Positions 7,021-16,573 are shown, counted from the first letter of the stretch. The stretch: DNA of 64,000 nt from Microbacterium yannicii (GCF_024055635.1 NZ_JAMXMB010000025.1:186001-250000); one strand, 5' to 3'. Program-made: numbers and translations. The notes: generated from the sequence alone by a model not told the origin.

Positions 7021-8532
7021 ATGCTCCGCCGCACCACCCTCGCCACCGCTGCGCTCCTGGCCGCCGGCCTTCTCGCGCTCACCGCCTGCACCGGCGGTGG
7101 CGGCGACGCCGCGCCCACCGCGACAGGCGAGCCCGACCCGGACGCGTCGGTCGCGATCCGGCTGGTGCTGGAGCCTGGGAACCTCGACATCCGCGAGACG
7201 GCGGGCTCGGCGCTCGACCAGATCCTCGTCGACAACATCTACCAGGGGCTCGTCTCGCGCACGCCCGAGCAGGACATCGTGCCGGCGCTCGCGAGCGACT
7301 GGACCGTGTCGCCGGACGGCCTCACCTACACCTTCACGCTGCGCGAAGGCGTCACCTTCCACGACGGGCAGCCGCTGACCCCCCAGGACGTCGTCTGGTC
7401 GCTCACGACCCGCCGCGACACCCCCGAGTGGCGCGACTCGTCGCGGCTCGCGAACGTCACGTCGATCGTGGCGGACGGGCAGGACATCAGCCTCACCCTG
7501 AGCGCGCCCGACTCGACGCTGCTGTGGAATCTCACCGGACGCGCGGGCATCGTGCTCAAGGAGGGTGACACCGTCGACTACCAGACCGCGGCGAACGGCA
7601 CGGGTCCGTTCGTGCTGGACGACTGGCGCCAGGGCGACAGCATCACGCTCACGCGCAACGACGCGTACTGGGGCGAGCCGGCAGGCGCCGCGGAGGTGGT
7701 GTTCGACTACATCCCCGACAATCAGGCCGCGCTCAACGCGGCGCTGGCGGGTGAGGTCGACGTGCTCACCGGCTTCGACGCGAACCTCAAGGACCAGGTC
7801 GAGGCGAACGGCGACTTCTCGCTGGTGCTCGGCAAGTCCACCGACAAGGGCACGCTCGCGTTCAACCAGACCTCCGGCCCGCTGGCCGACAAGCGGGTGC
7901 GCCAGGCGATCCGTCAGGCGATCGACCACGACGCCATCATCGAGGCGCTCGGCTCGGGGCAGACGCAGTACGGCCCCATCCCCGAGCTCGACCCCGGCTA
8001 CGAGGACCTTTCGGACGTCGCCCCCTACGACCCGGAGGCTGCGAAGGCCCTGCTCGAGGAGGCCGGCGCGGAGGACCTCGAGCTCACGCTCACGATCCCG
8101 AGCTTCTACTCGACGACGATCCCGCAGATCCTGGTGTCGGACCTCGACGAGGTCGGCATCACCCTCGACGTGAACTCGGTCGACTTCACCACCTGGCTCA
8201 CCGACGTCTACACCAATCACGACTACGACCTGAGTTTCGTGCTGCACACCGAGGCACACGACTTCGAGAACTGGGCCGACCCGGAGTACTACTTCACCTA
8301 CGACAACCCCGAGGTGCAGGACCTGTTCGCCCAGTCCCTCGCGGCCACCGACCCGGCGGAGGCGGCCGACCTTCTGCAGCAGGCGGCCCGCATCGTGTCG
8401 GAGGACGCGGGCGCCGACTGGCTGTACAACGGCGCCTCGGTCGTCGCGGTCGGCACTAACATCACCGGTATGCCCTCGATCAACGTGAACGAGCGCCTGA
8501 ACATCGCCGAGATCGCCAAGAGCAACGGGTGA
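7021..8532 (+). CDS. ABC transporter substrate-binding lipoprotein (family 5, peptide/nickel type)
   Basis: A 503-residue extracytoplasmic solute-binding protein. It has a lipoprotein signal with hydrophobic stretch and lipobox LTAC (Cys about residue 23), then the SBP_bac_5 pattern: LDIRETAGSALDQILVDNIYQGL, TYTFTLREGVTFHDG, and VRQAIRQAIDHDAI in the second half. It binds oligopeptides or a similar solute at the cell surface. The ATG at 7021 follows AAAGGA and gives a proper signal peptide; in-frame starts upstream do not. First gene of a five-gene operon. Confidence 0.93.
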   Translation: MLRRTTLATAALLAAGLLALTACTGGGGDAAPTATGEPDPDASVAIRLVLEPGNLDIRETAGSALDQILVDNIYQGLVSRTPEQDIVPALASDWTVSPDGLTYTFTLREGVTFHDGQPLTPQDVVWSLTTRRDTPEWRDSSRLANVTSIVADGQDISLTLSAPDSTLLWNLTGRAGIVLKEGDTVDYQTAANGTGPFVLDDWRQGDSITLTRNDAYWGEPAGAAEVVFDYIPDNQAALNAALAGEVDVLTGFDANLKDQVEANGDFSLVLGKSTDKGTLAFNQTSGPLADKRVRQAIRQAIDHDAIIEALGSGQTQYGPIPELDPGYEDLSDVAPYDPEAAKALLEEAGAEDLELTLTIPSFYSTTIPQILVSDLDEVGITLDVNSVDFTTWLTDVYTNHDYDLSFVLHTEAHDFENWADPEYYFTYDNPEVQDLFAQSLAATDPAEAADLLQQAARIVSEDAGADWLYNGASVVAVGTNITGMPSINVNERLNIAEIAKSNG

Positions 8533-9479
8533 TCCGGTACGCGCTGACCCGGTTGGCCCTGCTTCTGCTCGGGCTTCTCGTCGCCAGCGTGCTCATCTTC
8601 GTCACACTCCGGGTGCTGCCGGGTGACATCGCCCATCTGATCGCCGGTGTCGGCTCGAGCCCGGAGCAGCAGGAGGCGATCCGGGAGCGGCTCGGGCTGG
8701 ACCGGCCGCTGCCGGCCCAGTATCTCGACTGGGTCGGCGGGCTCCTCCGCGGCGATCTGGGCACCTCCCTCCTGACCGGCTCGCGCGTCGTGGACGAACT
8801 GGCCCAGAAGGCCGAGGTGACGGTGCCCCTCGGCATCCTGTCGCTCCTCATCGCTGTCGTGATCAGCGTTCCGCTCGGCGTGCTCTCGGCGATGCGGCGC
8901 GGCCGCTCCGACGGCACGGCGCTGAACGTGGGTGCACAGGCTCTCGCGGCGGTACCGGTCGTATGGGCGGGCATGATGCTCGTGGTGGTCTTCGCCGTGT
9001 GGCTCGGATGGCTTCCCGCCCAGGGCTTCCCCCGCGCCGGCTGGAGCGACCCGGGGGCGGCGCTGCGAGCGCTCATCCTCCCGGCGCTCACGATCGGCAT
9101 CGTCGAGGGGGCGATGCTGCTGCGCTTCGTGCGCAGCGCGACGCTCCAGGCGGTCGGGCAGGACTTCGTGCGCACCGCCGCCGCGAAGGGCCTCACGCGC
9201 GACCAGGCGCTCATCCGCCATGGCCTGCCCGTCGTGGGCCTGTCGGTGATCACGGTGCTCGGCCTGCAGGTGGCAGGCATCATCGTCGGTGCGGTCATCA
9301 TCGAGCAGCTCTTCTCACTCCCCGGCATCGGGCGCATGCTGGTCGCCGACGTCGCGGCACGGGACCTCCCCAAGGTGCAGGGCGAGCTGCTCGCGCTCAC
9401 CGGGTTCGTGATGATCGTCGGGTTCGTGGTCGACCTGCTGCACCGCGTGATCGACCCCCGGCAGCGGGAGGCGTCGTGA
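8529..9479 (+). CDS. ABC transporter permease (DppB/OppB type)
   Basis: A 316-residue inner-membrane permease with about six transmembrane helices. It starts MIRYALTRLALLLLGLLVASVLIF and has the binding-protein-dependent signature DFVRTAAAKGLTRDQALIRHGLP near residues 213-235, which docks with the ATPases. Its GTG overlaps the TGA of the binding-protein gene by four bases, implying translational coupling. Confidence 0.93.
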   Translation: MIRYALTRLALLLLGLLVASVLIFVTLRVLPGDIAHLIAGVGSSPEQQEAIRERLGLDRPLPAQYLDWVGGLLRGDLGTSLLTGSRVVDELAQKAEVTVPLGILSLLIAVVISVPLGVLSAMRRGRSDGTALNVGAQALAAVPVVWAGMMLVVVFAVWLGWLPAQGFPRAGWSDPGAALRALILPALTIGIVEGAMLLRFVRSATLQAVGQDFVRTAAAKGLTRDQALIRHGLPVVGLSVITVLGLQVAGIIVGAVIIEQLFSLPGIGRMLVADVAARDLPKVQGELLALTGFVMIVGFVVDLLHRVIDPRQREAS

Positions 9480-10498
9480 GCTCTTCGACCGGCCCGGGCA
9501 CGGGTGACGTCGCAGACCCCGTGGGCTCTCCGACCGGCTCGGGCACCGCCACGCCGGCGCCGACAGGGACGACGGATGCCGCGGACCCCGCACGGACGGC
9601 GGCTCGGCGTCCGTCGAGGTGGGCGTGGCTCGGACGCCTCTGGGCACTGTCGACCGGCCGGTTCGGCCTGATCGTCGTCGCAGTGGTGGTGGTGACGGCG
9701 GTGGTCGCGAGCTTCTGGACGCCGTTCGACCCGCAGCAGGTCGAGATCTCGGACCGCTGGGCGCCGCCCGGCTGGCCGCACCTGCTCGGCACCGACGGAT
9801 CGGGCCGCGACATCCTGAGCCTGCTGATGGCCGGCGCCCGCACCACCGTGTTCGTGGCCGTCGGCGCCGGGATCGTGGCCACGGTGATCGGCATCTCCTT
9901 CGCCGCGCTCGGCGCGCTGACCACGAGGTGGGTGCGTGAGTCGGTGGCGGTCCTCGTCGACATCCTCATCGCGTTCCCCGTGCTCATCATCGCGATGATG
10001 ATCTCGGCGGTATGGGGAGGGTCGCTGTGGGTCGTGATCTGGGCGGTCGGCATCGGCTTCGGCGTGAACATCGCCCGCGTCACGCGGCCGGAGCTCCGAC
10101 GCGTTCTGCAGAGCGACTTCGTGCTCGCGGGACGCGCGTCGGGACTCACCCCGGCGCAGAACCTCTGGCGGCACCTGCTGCCCAACGTCGCGCCGGTGTT
10201 CATCGTGCAGCTCTCGTGGGGCATGGCGGTGGCGGTGCTCGCCGAGGCCGGGCTGTCGTATCTGGGCTTCGGCGCGCCGGTGACCGAGCCGTCGTGGGGT
10301 CTCCTGCTCGCGCAGCTGCAGCAGTTCATCGCCGTGCATCCGCTGTCGGTGGTGTGGCCGGGGCTCGCCATCACGCTCACGGTCCTGGGTCTCAACCTGC
10401 TCGGCGACGGCTTGCGCGAGGCCACCGATCCCACACTCTCGCGCAGCCCCTTCGCGACGCGCCGTGCGCGCCTGCACATCCCCGAGGTGGTGTCATGA
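9476..10498 (+). CDS. ABC transporter permease (DppC/OppC type)
   Basis: A 340-residue permease with an unusually long, low-complexity Ser/Thr/Gly/Pro N-terminus (about residues 1-45), then a first membrane helix and the DppC-type extracytoplasmic segment HLLGTDGSGRDILS. The EAA loop DFVLAGRASGLTPAQNLWRH follows. The GTG at 9476 overlaps the preceding stop (GTGA). It pairs with the DppB-like permease to form the channel. Confidence 0.93.
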   Translation: MSSSTGPGTGDVADPVGSPTGSGTATPAPTGTTDAADPARTAARRPSRWAWLGRLWALSTGRFGLIVVAVVVVTAVVASFWTPFDPQQVEISDRWAPPGWPHLLGTDGSGRDILSLLMAGARTTVFVAVGAGIVATVIGISFAALGALTTRWVRESVAVLVDILIAFPVLIIAMMISAVWGGSLWVVIWAVGIGFGVNIARVTRPELRRVLQSDFVLAGRASGLTPAQNLWRHLLPNVAPVFIVQLSWGMAVAVLAEAGLSYLGFGAPVTEPSWGLLLAQLQQFIAVHPLSVVWPGLAITLTVLGLNLLGDGLREATDPTLSRSPFATRRARLHIPEVVS

Positions 10499-11328
10499 GC
10501 CTCGAGGTGCACGACCTCACCGTCGAGATCGGCGGGCGCCGCGTCGTCGACGGCGTCTCGTTCGACGTGCCCGACGGCGCGCGGCTGGGCCTCATCGGCG
10601 AGTCGGGGTCGGGCAAGTCGCTGACTGCGCTCGCCATCCTCGGGCTGCTGCCGGACGGCGCGACGGCCGGCGGCAGCGTGCGGTGGAACGGCCGCGAGAT
10701 CCTGGGCCTTCCCGACCGCGAGTTGGCGCAGCTGCGCGGCGACGAGATCGGCATCGTCTTCCAGGAGCCGCGCACCGCGCTCAACCCGATCCGCACCGTC
10801 GGCCGGCAGATCGCCGAGTCGATCCGCATCCACGAGGGACTTTCGAAACGGGATGCCGCGGCCCGCGCGGTCGCGGAGGCAGCACGCGTCGCCCTCCCCG
10901 ACCCCGACCGCATCGTGGCCCGCTATCCGCATCAGTTGTCGGGCGGCCAGCGACAGCGGGTCGCGATCGCCATGGCACTCGCGTGCCGGCCGCGGCTGCT
11001 CATCGCCGACGAGCCGACGACGGCGCTCGACGTCACGATCCAGGCCGAGATCCTCGACCTTCTCCTGTCCCTCGTACGCGACGACGGCATGTCGCTCGTC
11101 TTCATCACCCACGACCTCGCCGTGCTGTCCCAGATCGCCACGCACGGCGTGGTGCTCGAGCACGGCCGCGTGGTCGAGCAGGCGCCCGTGGCGCAGCTGC
11201 TGTCCGCTCCGGCATCCGTGGTGACGCAGGAGCTGCTCCGCGACGCGACTGCCACGCTGTGGCGCCCGCCGACGAACGGATCGGGCGCACCGGAGGCTCG
11301 TGGCGACGGGTCGGAGCGAACAGCGTGA
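10495..11328 (+). CDS. ABC transporter ATP-binding protein (DppD/OppD type)
   Basis: A 277-residue ATPase with Walker A GESGSGKS (35-42), signature [12 protein letters not shown], Walker [14 protein letters not shown] and H-loop FITHD. The DppD-type C-terminal tail ([12 protein letters not shown] and on) is present. It energises the permease pair together with the next gene. ATGA overlap with the permease stop. Confidence 0.93.
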   Translation: MSLEVHDLTVEIGGRRVVDGVSFDVPDGARLGLIGESGSGKSLTALAILGLLPDGATAGGSVRWNGREILGLPDRELAQLRGDEIGIVFQEPRTALNPIRTVGRQIAESIRIHEGLSKRDAAARAVAEAARVALPDPDRIVARYPHQLSGGQRQRVAIAMALACRPRLLIADEPTTALDVTIQAEILDLLLSLVRDDGMSLVFITHDLAVLSQIATHGVVLEHGRVVEQAPVAQLLSAPASVVTQELLRDATATLWRPPTNGSGAPEARGDGSERTA

Positions 11329-12122
11329 GCGTGCTCATCCGTGGCCGCGGGCTGACGCGCCGCTACCCCGTGCCGAAGACGCAGCTGTTCGAGAGTCGCA
11401 GCTTCGCGACGGGACTGGAGGATGCCGACATCGACGTGCGCGAGGGCACGTCGGTCGGCCTCATCGGCGAGTCCGGATCGGGCAAGTCGACCCTCGTCCG
11501 TCTGCTGCTGGCGCTCGACACGCCTTCTTCCGGCACCGTCGAATTCGACGGACGCCCGGTCGACGCCACCGCCTCGGCGCGGTCGCTGCACTGGCTGCGG
11601 CGTGAGACCGGCATCGTCTTCCAGGACCCCTATGCCTCGCTCGACCCGCGCATGAGCGTGGGCCGCATCGTCGGCGAGCCGCTGTGGGCGCTCGGCATCG
11701 AGGGCGACCGCCGGGCGCGCGTGCGCGAGGTGCTCGCCGATGTGGGACTCGAAGCGGGCATGGCGGACCGCTTCCCCCACGAGTTCTCGGGCGGCCAGCG
11801 GCAGCGCATCGCCCTCGCCCGCGCCATCGTGCATCGGCCGCGTCTGCTCGTCGGCGACGAGCCGCTCTCGGCGCTCGACGTCACGGTGCGCGCCCAGATC
11901 CTCGAGCTGCTCGGCGAGCTGCGACAGCGCGACGGGCTCACCCTCCTGCTGGTCTCGCACGACATCGGCGTGGTGCAGAACCTGTGCGACGAGGTGGTCG
12001 TCATGAAGGACGGCCGCATCGTCGAGGAGGGCCCCACCGAGAAGGTGCTCCTGCAGCCCCAGGTCGCGTACACCCGGCGGCTGCTGGCCTCGATCCCCGT
12101 CATCGACGCCGACAGCGCGTGA
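11325..12122 (+). CDS. ABC transporter ATP-binding protein (DppF/OppF type)
   Basis: A 265-residue ATPase with Walker A GESGSGKS (48-55), [20 protein letters not shown] (the conserved OppF/DppF block after the Q-loop), signature [12 protein letters not shown] and Walker [14 protein letters not shown]. Last gene of the importer operon; its GTG overlaps the previous stop (GTGA). The 650-base palindrome array begins about 80 bases downstream. I see no separate terminator, so the array may lie in the 3' untranslated region. Confidence 0.93.
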   Translation: MSVLIRGRGLTRRYPVPKTQLFESRSFATGLEDADIDVREGTSVGLIGESGSGKSTLVRLLLALDTPSSGTVEFDGRPVDATASARSLHWLRRETGIVFQDPYASLDPRMSVGRIVGEPLWALGIEGDRRARVREVLADVGLEAGMADRFPHEFSGGQRQRIALARAIVHRPRLLVGDEPLSALDVTVRAQILELLGELRQRDGLTLLLVSHDIGVVQNLCDEVVVMKDGRIVEEGPTEKVLLQPQVAYTRRLLASIPVIDADSA

Positions 12123-12204
12123 GCTGAGCCCCCGCCTCCCCCGCGGTTCCCACCCACCCCCGCCCCACCCCCGGTACCCGCCCGCCCCCGCCTCGAGCCC
12201 GTTC

Positions 12205-12676
12205 TTGGCGACTCGCCAACAAGCGCGCCCCAGGCCGCGGTTCTTGGCGAGTCGGCCGCATGCACCTACGGCCGACCCTGGCGACTCGCCAAGAACGACG
12301 AAGATGCCCCACGCGTCTTGGCGACTCGCCAACAAGTGCGCGCCAGACCGCGGTTCCTGGCGACTCGCCAAGACGTGCACCGCAGGCAGCAGCTCTTGGC
12401 GACTCGGCCGCATGTGCCCACGACCCGAACCTGGCGACTCGCCAAGAACGACGAAGATGCCTCACGCGTCTTGGCGACTCGCCAAAACGTGCACCGCAGG
12501 CAGCACCTATTGGCGACTCGGCCGCATGCACCTACGGCCGACCCTGGCGACTCGCCAAGAACGACGAAGATGCGCCACGCGTCTTGGCGACTCGCCAACA
12601 AGCGCGCCCCAGGCCGCGGTTCTTGGCGACTCGCCAACAAGTGCGCGCCAGCCCGCAGCTCTTGGCGACTCGCCAA
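12205..12676. repeat. Array of 13 spaced palindromes with about 39-bp period
   Basis: Ten full copies of a 15-bp dyad, (T/C)TGGCGACTCGCCAA, start at 12205, 12278, 12318, 12357, 12431, 12471, 12544, 12584, 12623 and 12662. Three half-copies, TTGGCGA(C/G)TCGGCCG, start at 12244, 12396 and 12510. Start-to-start steps are 39-40 bp, or 34-35 bp after a half-copy. Spacers of 19-25 bp fall into about five recurring types in a fixed order, A-B-C-D-E. A is GAACGACGAAGATGC plus ten bases, seen three times. Runs along the array are B-E, A-C-D-E', A-D-E, A-B-C-D. It fills the 651-base gap between the importer operon and the M4 peptidase gene; the remaining flanks (12123-12204, 12677-12761) are GC-rich without other visible features. 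Confidence 0.95.
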
Positions 12677-12761
12677 AACGTGCGCACGCCCGGTGAAGCG
12701 CGGCGGAGGGACGTGTCCGCGCCCCGTCGGCGGGGCGGGAGCCGGCGTCGGCGGCCGCCGA

Positions 12762-12767
12762 TAGGTT
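12762..12767 (+). promoter_or_regulatory. Leaderless -10 element of the M4 peptidase gene
   Basis: TAGGTT ends six bases before the ATG at 12774, about 85 bases downstream of the last palindrome of the array. Confidence 0.55.
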
Positions 12768-12773
12768 CGGAGC

Positions 12774-13844
12774 ATGGCCCCCGGAATCGTTCCGCCGTAC
12801 CTGCTCGCCCGTATCGCCGCCGTGCAGGAGGAGGGCTGGGCGCGCGCGGCCGAGGCGGCCCGCTCGACGCTCGCCGCCCCGCGCCCGTACCACCCCGAAC
12901 GCACGCGACTGCGCCTGTCGATCCCCGAGCCGGGCACGCTCGTGGCCGAGACGACCCCGGCTCCCGACCGCGAGATCTCCGACGCCCAGGGGCGCGAGGT
13001 GGTGCCCGGCGTGCGCGTCCGCGCCGAGGACGACCCCGCGACCGGCGACGCCGCCGTCGACGAGGCCTTCGACGGGCTCGGGGCCACCTACGACTTCTGG
13101 TGGGACGCATTCGCCCGCGACAGCATCGACGGCGCGGGAAGCTCGCTGCTCGCGACGGTGCACTACGGCCGCGACTACGACAACGCGTTCTGGAACGGCG
13201 AGCGCATGGTGTTCGGCGACGGCGACGACGAGGTGTTCCGCGGTTTCACGGGCTCTCTCAGCGTCATCGCGCACGAGCTCGCCCACGGCGTCGTGGAGGA
13301 CGAAGGCGGGCTCCTCTACCGCGGCCAGTCCGGGGCGCTCAACGAGTCCATCGCCGACGTGTTCGGCGCGCTGGCCGAGCAGCATCGCGAGGGGCAGACG
13401 GCCGACGGGGCGAGCTGGCTCATCGGCGAGGGCATCTTCACGGATGCTGTGCAGGGGCGCGCGCTGCGCTCCCTTGCGGCGCCCGGCACGGCGTACGACG
13501 ACGACGTGCTCGGCAAGGACCCGCAGCCGGCCCACATGCGCGACTACGTCGACACGCGCGACGACAACGGCGGGGTGCACATCAACTCCGGCATCCCGAA
13601 CCACGCGTTCTACCTCGTCGCCACCGCGCTCGGCGGCCACGCGTGGGAGCGGGCCGGACTCATCTGGTATCGCGCGCTCACCTCCGGCACGGTGCCGTCG
13701 ACGGCGGACTTCACCACGTTCGCCCGTGCCACCATCGCGGCCGCGACCACGGAGTACGGTGAGAACTCGGAGGAGGTCGACGCCGTCCGCGCCGGGTGGT
13801 CGGACGTCGGCGTGATCCCGGATGACCCAGAACCCGACGCCTGA
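12774..13844 (+). CDS. Protealysin-like M4 family metallopeptidase
   Basis: A 356-residue thermolysin-family zinc peptidase. It has the zinc site HELAHG near residue 166, the third-ligand motif GALNESIADVFG about 20 residues on and the C-terminal catalytic block DNGGVHINSGIPNHAFY. There is no signal peptide and only a short N-terminal extension, as in protealysin-type enzymes, which can act inside the cell or leave it by unusual routes. An inhibitor gene overlaps its 3' end by 23 bases, the arrangement known for protealysin-emfourin. Confidence 0.93.
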   Translation: MAPGIVPPYLLARIAAVQEEGWARAAEAARSTLAAPRPYHPERTRLRLSIPEPGTLVAETTPAPDREISDAQGREVVPGVRVRAEDDPATGDAAVDEAFDGLGATYDFWWDAFARDSIDGAGSSLLATVHYGRDYDNAFWNGERMVFGDGDDEVFRGFTGSLSVIAHELAHGVVEDEGGLLYRGQSGALNESIADVFGALAEQHREGQTADGASWLIGEGIFTDAVQGRALRSLAAPGTAYDDDVLGKDPQPAHMRDYVDTRDDNGGVHINSGIPNHAFYLVATALGGHAWERAGLIWYRALTSGTVPSTADFTTFARATIAAATTEYGENSEEVDAVRAGWSDVGVIPDDPEPDA

Positions 13845-14328
13845 ACCACCCCGGGCCGACCCGCCCAGCGCCGACCCGACCCCCGAGGCCGGGTCCGACC
13901 CCGCGCCCGCCGTCGAGGTCGACGTCGCGCGCACCGGCGGCATCGCCGGCATGACCCGCCGGTGGACGGCCCAGCCGCCCGAGGGCGAGGCATCCGAATG
14001 GATCTCGCTCATCGATCGCTGCCCCTGGCACGACGTACACCCGCATCCGGTTGCCGGCGCAGCCGTCGACGTGGGCGCCCCGGACGGCGCGGCGGCCGAG
14101 CGGTCCGCGGCAACGTCCACCGCCGGCCGCGCGGGGGTCGGTGAGTCCCGCAACCCGATGCCCGACGGCTTCGTGTGGTTCATCCGAGCGAGCTGGTCGG
14201 GAGCGGATGCCCGTGAGGCAGAGCTGCACGACGACGAGCTCGTCGGTGCCTGGCGCGAACTCGTCGAGGCCGTTCGGCAGTGGAGCCGCCGGAGCGGGTC
14301 TGCCGGTTCCGAGCGCCCCGGCCGTTGA
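13822..14328 (+). CDS. Emfourin-like protealysin inhibitor
   Basis: A 168-residue protein with an acidic/proline-rich N-terminus and the emfourin-like motif VARTGGIAGMTRRW near residues 35-48, then a region ending in DELVGAWRELVEAVRQW. Emfourins bind and inhibit protealysin-like M4 peptidases and are encoded directly downstream of them, as here. The central part (about residues 75-113) is Ala/Gly-rich and longer than I expect for the family. The ATG lies 23 bases inside the peptidase gene, so translation is probably coupled. Confidence 0.8.
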   Translation: MTQNPTPEPPRADPPSADPTPEAGSDPAPAVEVDVARTGGIAGMTRRWTAQPPEGEASEWISLIDRCPWHDVHPHPVAGAAVDVGAPDGAAAERSAATSTAGRAGVGESRNPMPDGFVWFIRASWSGADAREAELHDDELVGAWRELVEAVRQWSRRSGSAGSERPGR

Positions 14329-14359
14329 GTCAGCGGCGCTGAGGCAGCGGCATGCCGAG

Positions 14360-14971
14360 TCAGCGGCTGAAGATGCCTTTCTTCTTCGGCGGGTTGAGCG
14401 CTTTCTGCATGTAGATCGTTCCGAGCCAGCGCCCGAACTTGAATCCGACGCGTCCCATGCGGCCGACTTCGACGAAGCCGAGCTTCTCGTGCAGGGCGAT
14501 GGAGCCCTCGGCGCCCTTGTCGCTGATCACGGCGACCATCTGGCGGATGCCGACGGCTTCACTGGCCTCGATGAGGGCCTCGAGCAGCGCCTTTCCGAGT
14601 CCCTTCCCGGTCGCCGCCTGCCCGAGGTAGATGGAGTTCTCGACGGAGTAGCGGTAGGCCGACTTGCTCGACATCGGCTGCACCAGCGCATAGCCGAGGA
14701 TCTGGCCCGAGGGCGACTCCGCCACGAGGAACGGCAGCCCCTGCTTGGCGAGGCGGTCGCGCTTCTTGCGCCACTGGCCGACCGACCAGGTCTTCTCGTC
14801 GAAGGTGACCACGGAATTGGTCACGTAGTAGTTGTAGATCTCGCGGATGTCGGGCATATCGCGGTCTTCGACCGGCCGGATGCGGAACGAGAAGGGGCGC
14901 TCGGGCTCGGGCCGACGCTGGAGATGCCGCGGCAGACGCCGCCGGTCCTTCTCGTATTCCTCCTCGAGCAT
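14360..14971 (-). CDS. GNAT family N-acetyltransferase
   Basis: A 203-residue acetyltransferase. After a charged N-terminal extension (MLEEEYEKDRRR) the GNAT fold follows, with acetyl-CoA loop QAATGKGLGKALLEALI near residues 127-143 and ALHEKLGFVEVGRMGRVGFK near the end. This pattern is like phosphinothricin/Pat-type acetyltransferases (NSVVTFDEKTWS). Start ATG 14971 is preceded by GGAGGAG on the minus strand. It is the downstream partner of ung (32-base gap). Substrate unknown. Confidence 0.88.
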   Translation of the reverse strand: MLEEEYEKDRRRLPRHLQRRPEPERPFSFRIRPVEDRDMPDIREIYNYYVTNSVVTFDEKTWSVGQWRKKRDRLAKQGLPFLVAESPSGQILGYALVQPMSSKSAYRYSVENSIYLGQAATGKGLGKALLEALIEASEAVGIRQMVAVISDKGAEGSIALHEKLGFVEVGRMGRVGFKFGRWLGTIYMQKALNPPKKKGIFSR

Positions 14972-15003
14972 GCGCTCCTCCTGCTTTCTGCGGGACGCCC
15001 GGT

Positions 15004-15696
15004 CTATGCGGGCAGCTGCCAGTCGACGGGGGCCGCGCCCTGCTGCGCGAGCAGCTCGTTGGCACGCGAGAACGGCCGCGATCCGAAGAAGCCACGGCTC
15101 GCCGACAACGGCGACGGGTGCGCCGACTCGATGATCGGCGTCGTTCCGAGCAGCGGGCGCAGGTTCGCAGCATCCCTCCCCCACAGGATGGCCACGAGCG
15201 GCCGGTCGCGCGCGACGAGCGTGCGGATGGCGTGCTCGGTCACCTTCTCCCAGCCCCACCCGCGATGGGATGCCGGAGCCCCGGGCGCGACGGTGAGGAC
15301 GCGGTTCAGCAGCATGACGCCCTGGTCGCTCCACGCCGACAGGTCACCGTGCGGGGCGCGCGGGATGCCGAGGTCGGCCTCGAGCTCCTGGTAGATGTTG
15401 GCAAGACTCCGCGGCAGCGGACGGACGTGCGCATCGACGGCGAACGACAGCCCGATCGGGTGCCCAGGCGTGGGGTACGGGTCCTGACCGACGATGAGCA
15501 CCTTGACGTCGGGCAGCGGCCGCTGGAACGCGCGCAGCACCCGGTCCCCCGCCGGCAGGTAGTGACGGCCTTCGGCGACCTCGGCGCGCAGGCGGTCGCC
15601 GAGCGCGGCGATGTCGGGCGCCACGGGCGCGAGCGCGGCCGACCAGTCGGGGTCCATGAGGCCCGCGTCGGCGAGCTCCGGCAGCGTGAGGGCCAT
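15004..15696 (-). CDS. ung: Uracil-DNA glycosylase
   Basis: A 230-residue family 1 UDG that removes uracil from DNA in base-excision repair. The catalytic water-activating motif GQDPYP is at 70-75 and the DNA-intercalating loop [13 protein letters not shown] near residue 195. The ATG at 15696 is preceded directly by an in-frame GTG at 15699; either may be used and no clear ribosome site decides. Located between the acetyltransferase and the SDR gene on the same strand. Confidence 0.95.
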   Translation of the reverse strand: MALTLPELADAGLMDPDWSAALAPVAPDIAALGDRLRAEVAEGRHYLPAGDRVLRAFQRPLPDVKVLIVGQDPYPTPGHPIGLSFAVDAHVRPLPRSLANIYQELEADLGIPRAPHGDLSAWSDQGVMLLNRVLTVAPGAPASHRGWGWEKVTEHAIRTLVARDRPLVAILWGRDAANLRPLLGTTPIIESAHPSPLSASRGFFGSRPFSRANELLAQQGAAPVDWQLPA

Positions 15697-15778
15697 CACG
15701 AGCTCACGGTCCGCCTACGGCCGGCGGAACGTGCGACAGCGTCCGCCGTCGAGGCGGCGATCGTGCCCGCGGTCTGGA

Positions 15779-16567
15779 TCACAGCTCCTCCGTGCCGCGA
15801 GGACGCAGCGGACCGCGGGCGAGGAGGTACTGCGCGGACTGCGCCACCGGCCGCATCGTGATGAGGTCGAGGTTCACGTGGCCGGGCGCGTTGAGGGCGT
15901 AGGCGATCACGTCGGCCACGTCTTCGGCGGTGAGCGGGTTGTCGACGCCGTCGTACACGCGCTCCGCGGCGGCGCTGTCGCCGCCGAGGCGATTCAGAGT
16001 GAACTCCGGCGTGTGCACCATGCCCGGGGCGACCTCCACGACGCGGATCGGCTCGCCGTTGAGCTCGAGGCGGAGCGCGTGCGCGAGCATCGCCTCGCCC
16101 GCCTTGGCCGCGTTGTAGCCGGAGCCGCCGGCGTACGCGGTCTGCGCGGCGGTGGAGGTGACGAAGAGGGTGTCGGCATGACCGTCGGATGCCGCGCCCC
16201 GCCGCAGCTGCGGCAGCAGCGCCGAGACGAGGCGCTGGGCCGAGAGGACGTTGGCCTCGAACATCCACTGCCAGTCCTCGACGCGACCGTCCTCGACGCG
16301 ATCGGTGCCCCGCGCGCCGCCGGCGACGTGCACGAGCGCGTGGAGCGGCCCCGTCTCGGCGAGGAACGTGGCGAGTGCCTCCACATCGGCGTCGCTCGTC
16401 AGATCGGCGGCGAACGCTCCCGCACCGGTCTCGGCCTCCAGGGCCGCGAGCCGGTCGGCGCGTCGCGCCACGCCCACCACGTCCCAGCCCGTCGCGCGCA
16501 GCGCGCGCACCGCGGCTTCACCGATCCCCGAGCTCGCGCCGGTCACCACTGCACGTCTGTTCGCCAT
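15779..16567 (-). CDS. SDR family NAD(P)-dependent oxidoreductase
   Basis: A 262-residue classical short-chain dehydrogenase. It has cofactor loop TGASSGIG (9-16), the structural motif HVAGGA in place of NNAG, catalytic YNAAK near residues 155-159 and VEVAPGMVHTPEF after it. It resembles the YdfG/serine-dehydrogenase-like subgroup. The ATG is preceded at six bases by TAGCGT. Divergent from metY, with a 29-bp perfect inverted repeat between. Substrate unknown. Confidence 0.9.
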   Translation of the reverse strand: MANRRAVVTGASSGIGEAAVRALRATGWDVVGVARRADRLAALEAETGAGAFAADLTSDADVEALATFLAETGPLHALVHVAGGARGTDRVEDGRVEDWQWMFEANVLSAQRLVSALLPQLRRGAASDGHADTLFVTSTAAQTAYAGGSGYNAAKAGEAMLAHALRLELNGEPIRVVEVAPGMVHTPEFTLNRLGGDSAAAERVYDGVDNPLTAEDVADVIAYALNAPGHVNLDLITMRPVAQSAQYLLARGPLRPRGTEEL

Positions 16568-16573
16568 GCCCCC

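Noticed and set aside
12205..12676. CRISPR array
   Set aside because: The repeat is only 15 bp, spacers recur in a fixed order instead of being unique, and no cas gene is in the window.
12205..13762. Protein-coding frames of 160 to 500 residues through the palindrome array and into the M4 gene
   Set aside because: Several frames on both strands stay open because the repeat unit lacks stops; the translations are repetitive and the longest overlap the M4 peptidase in another frame.
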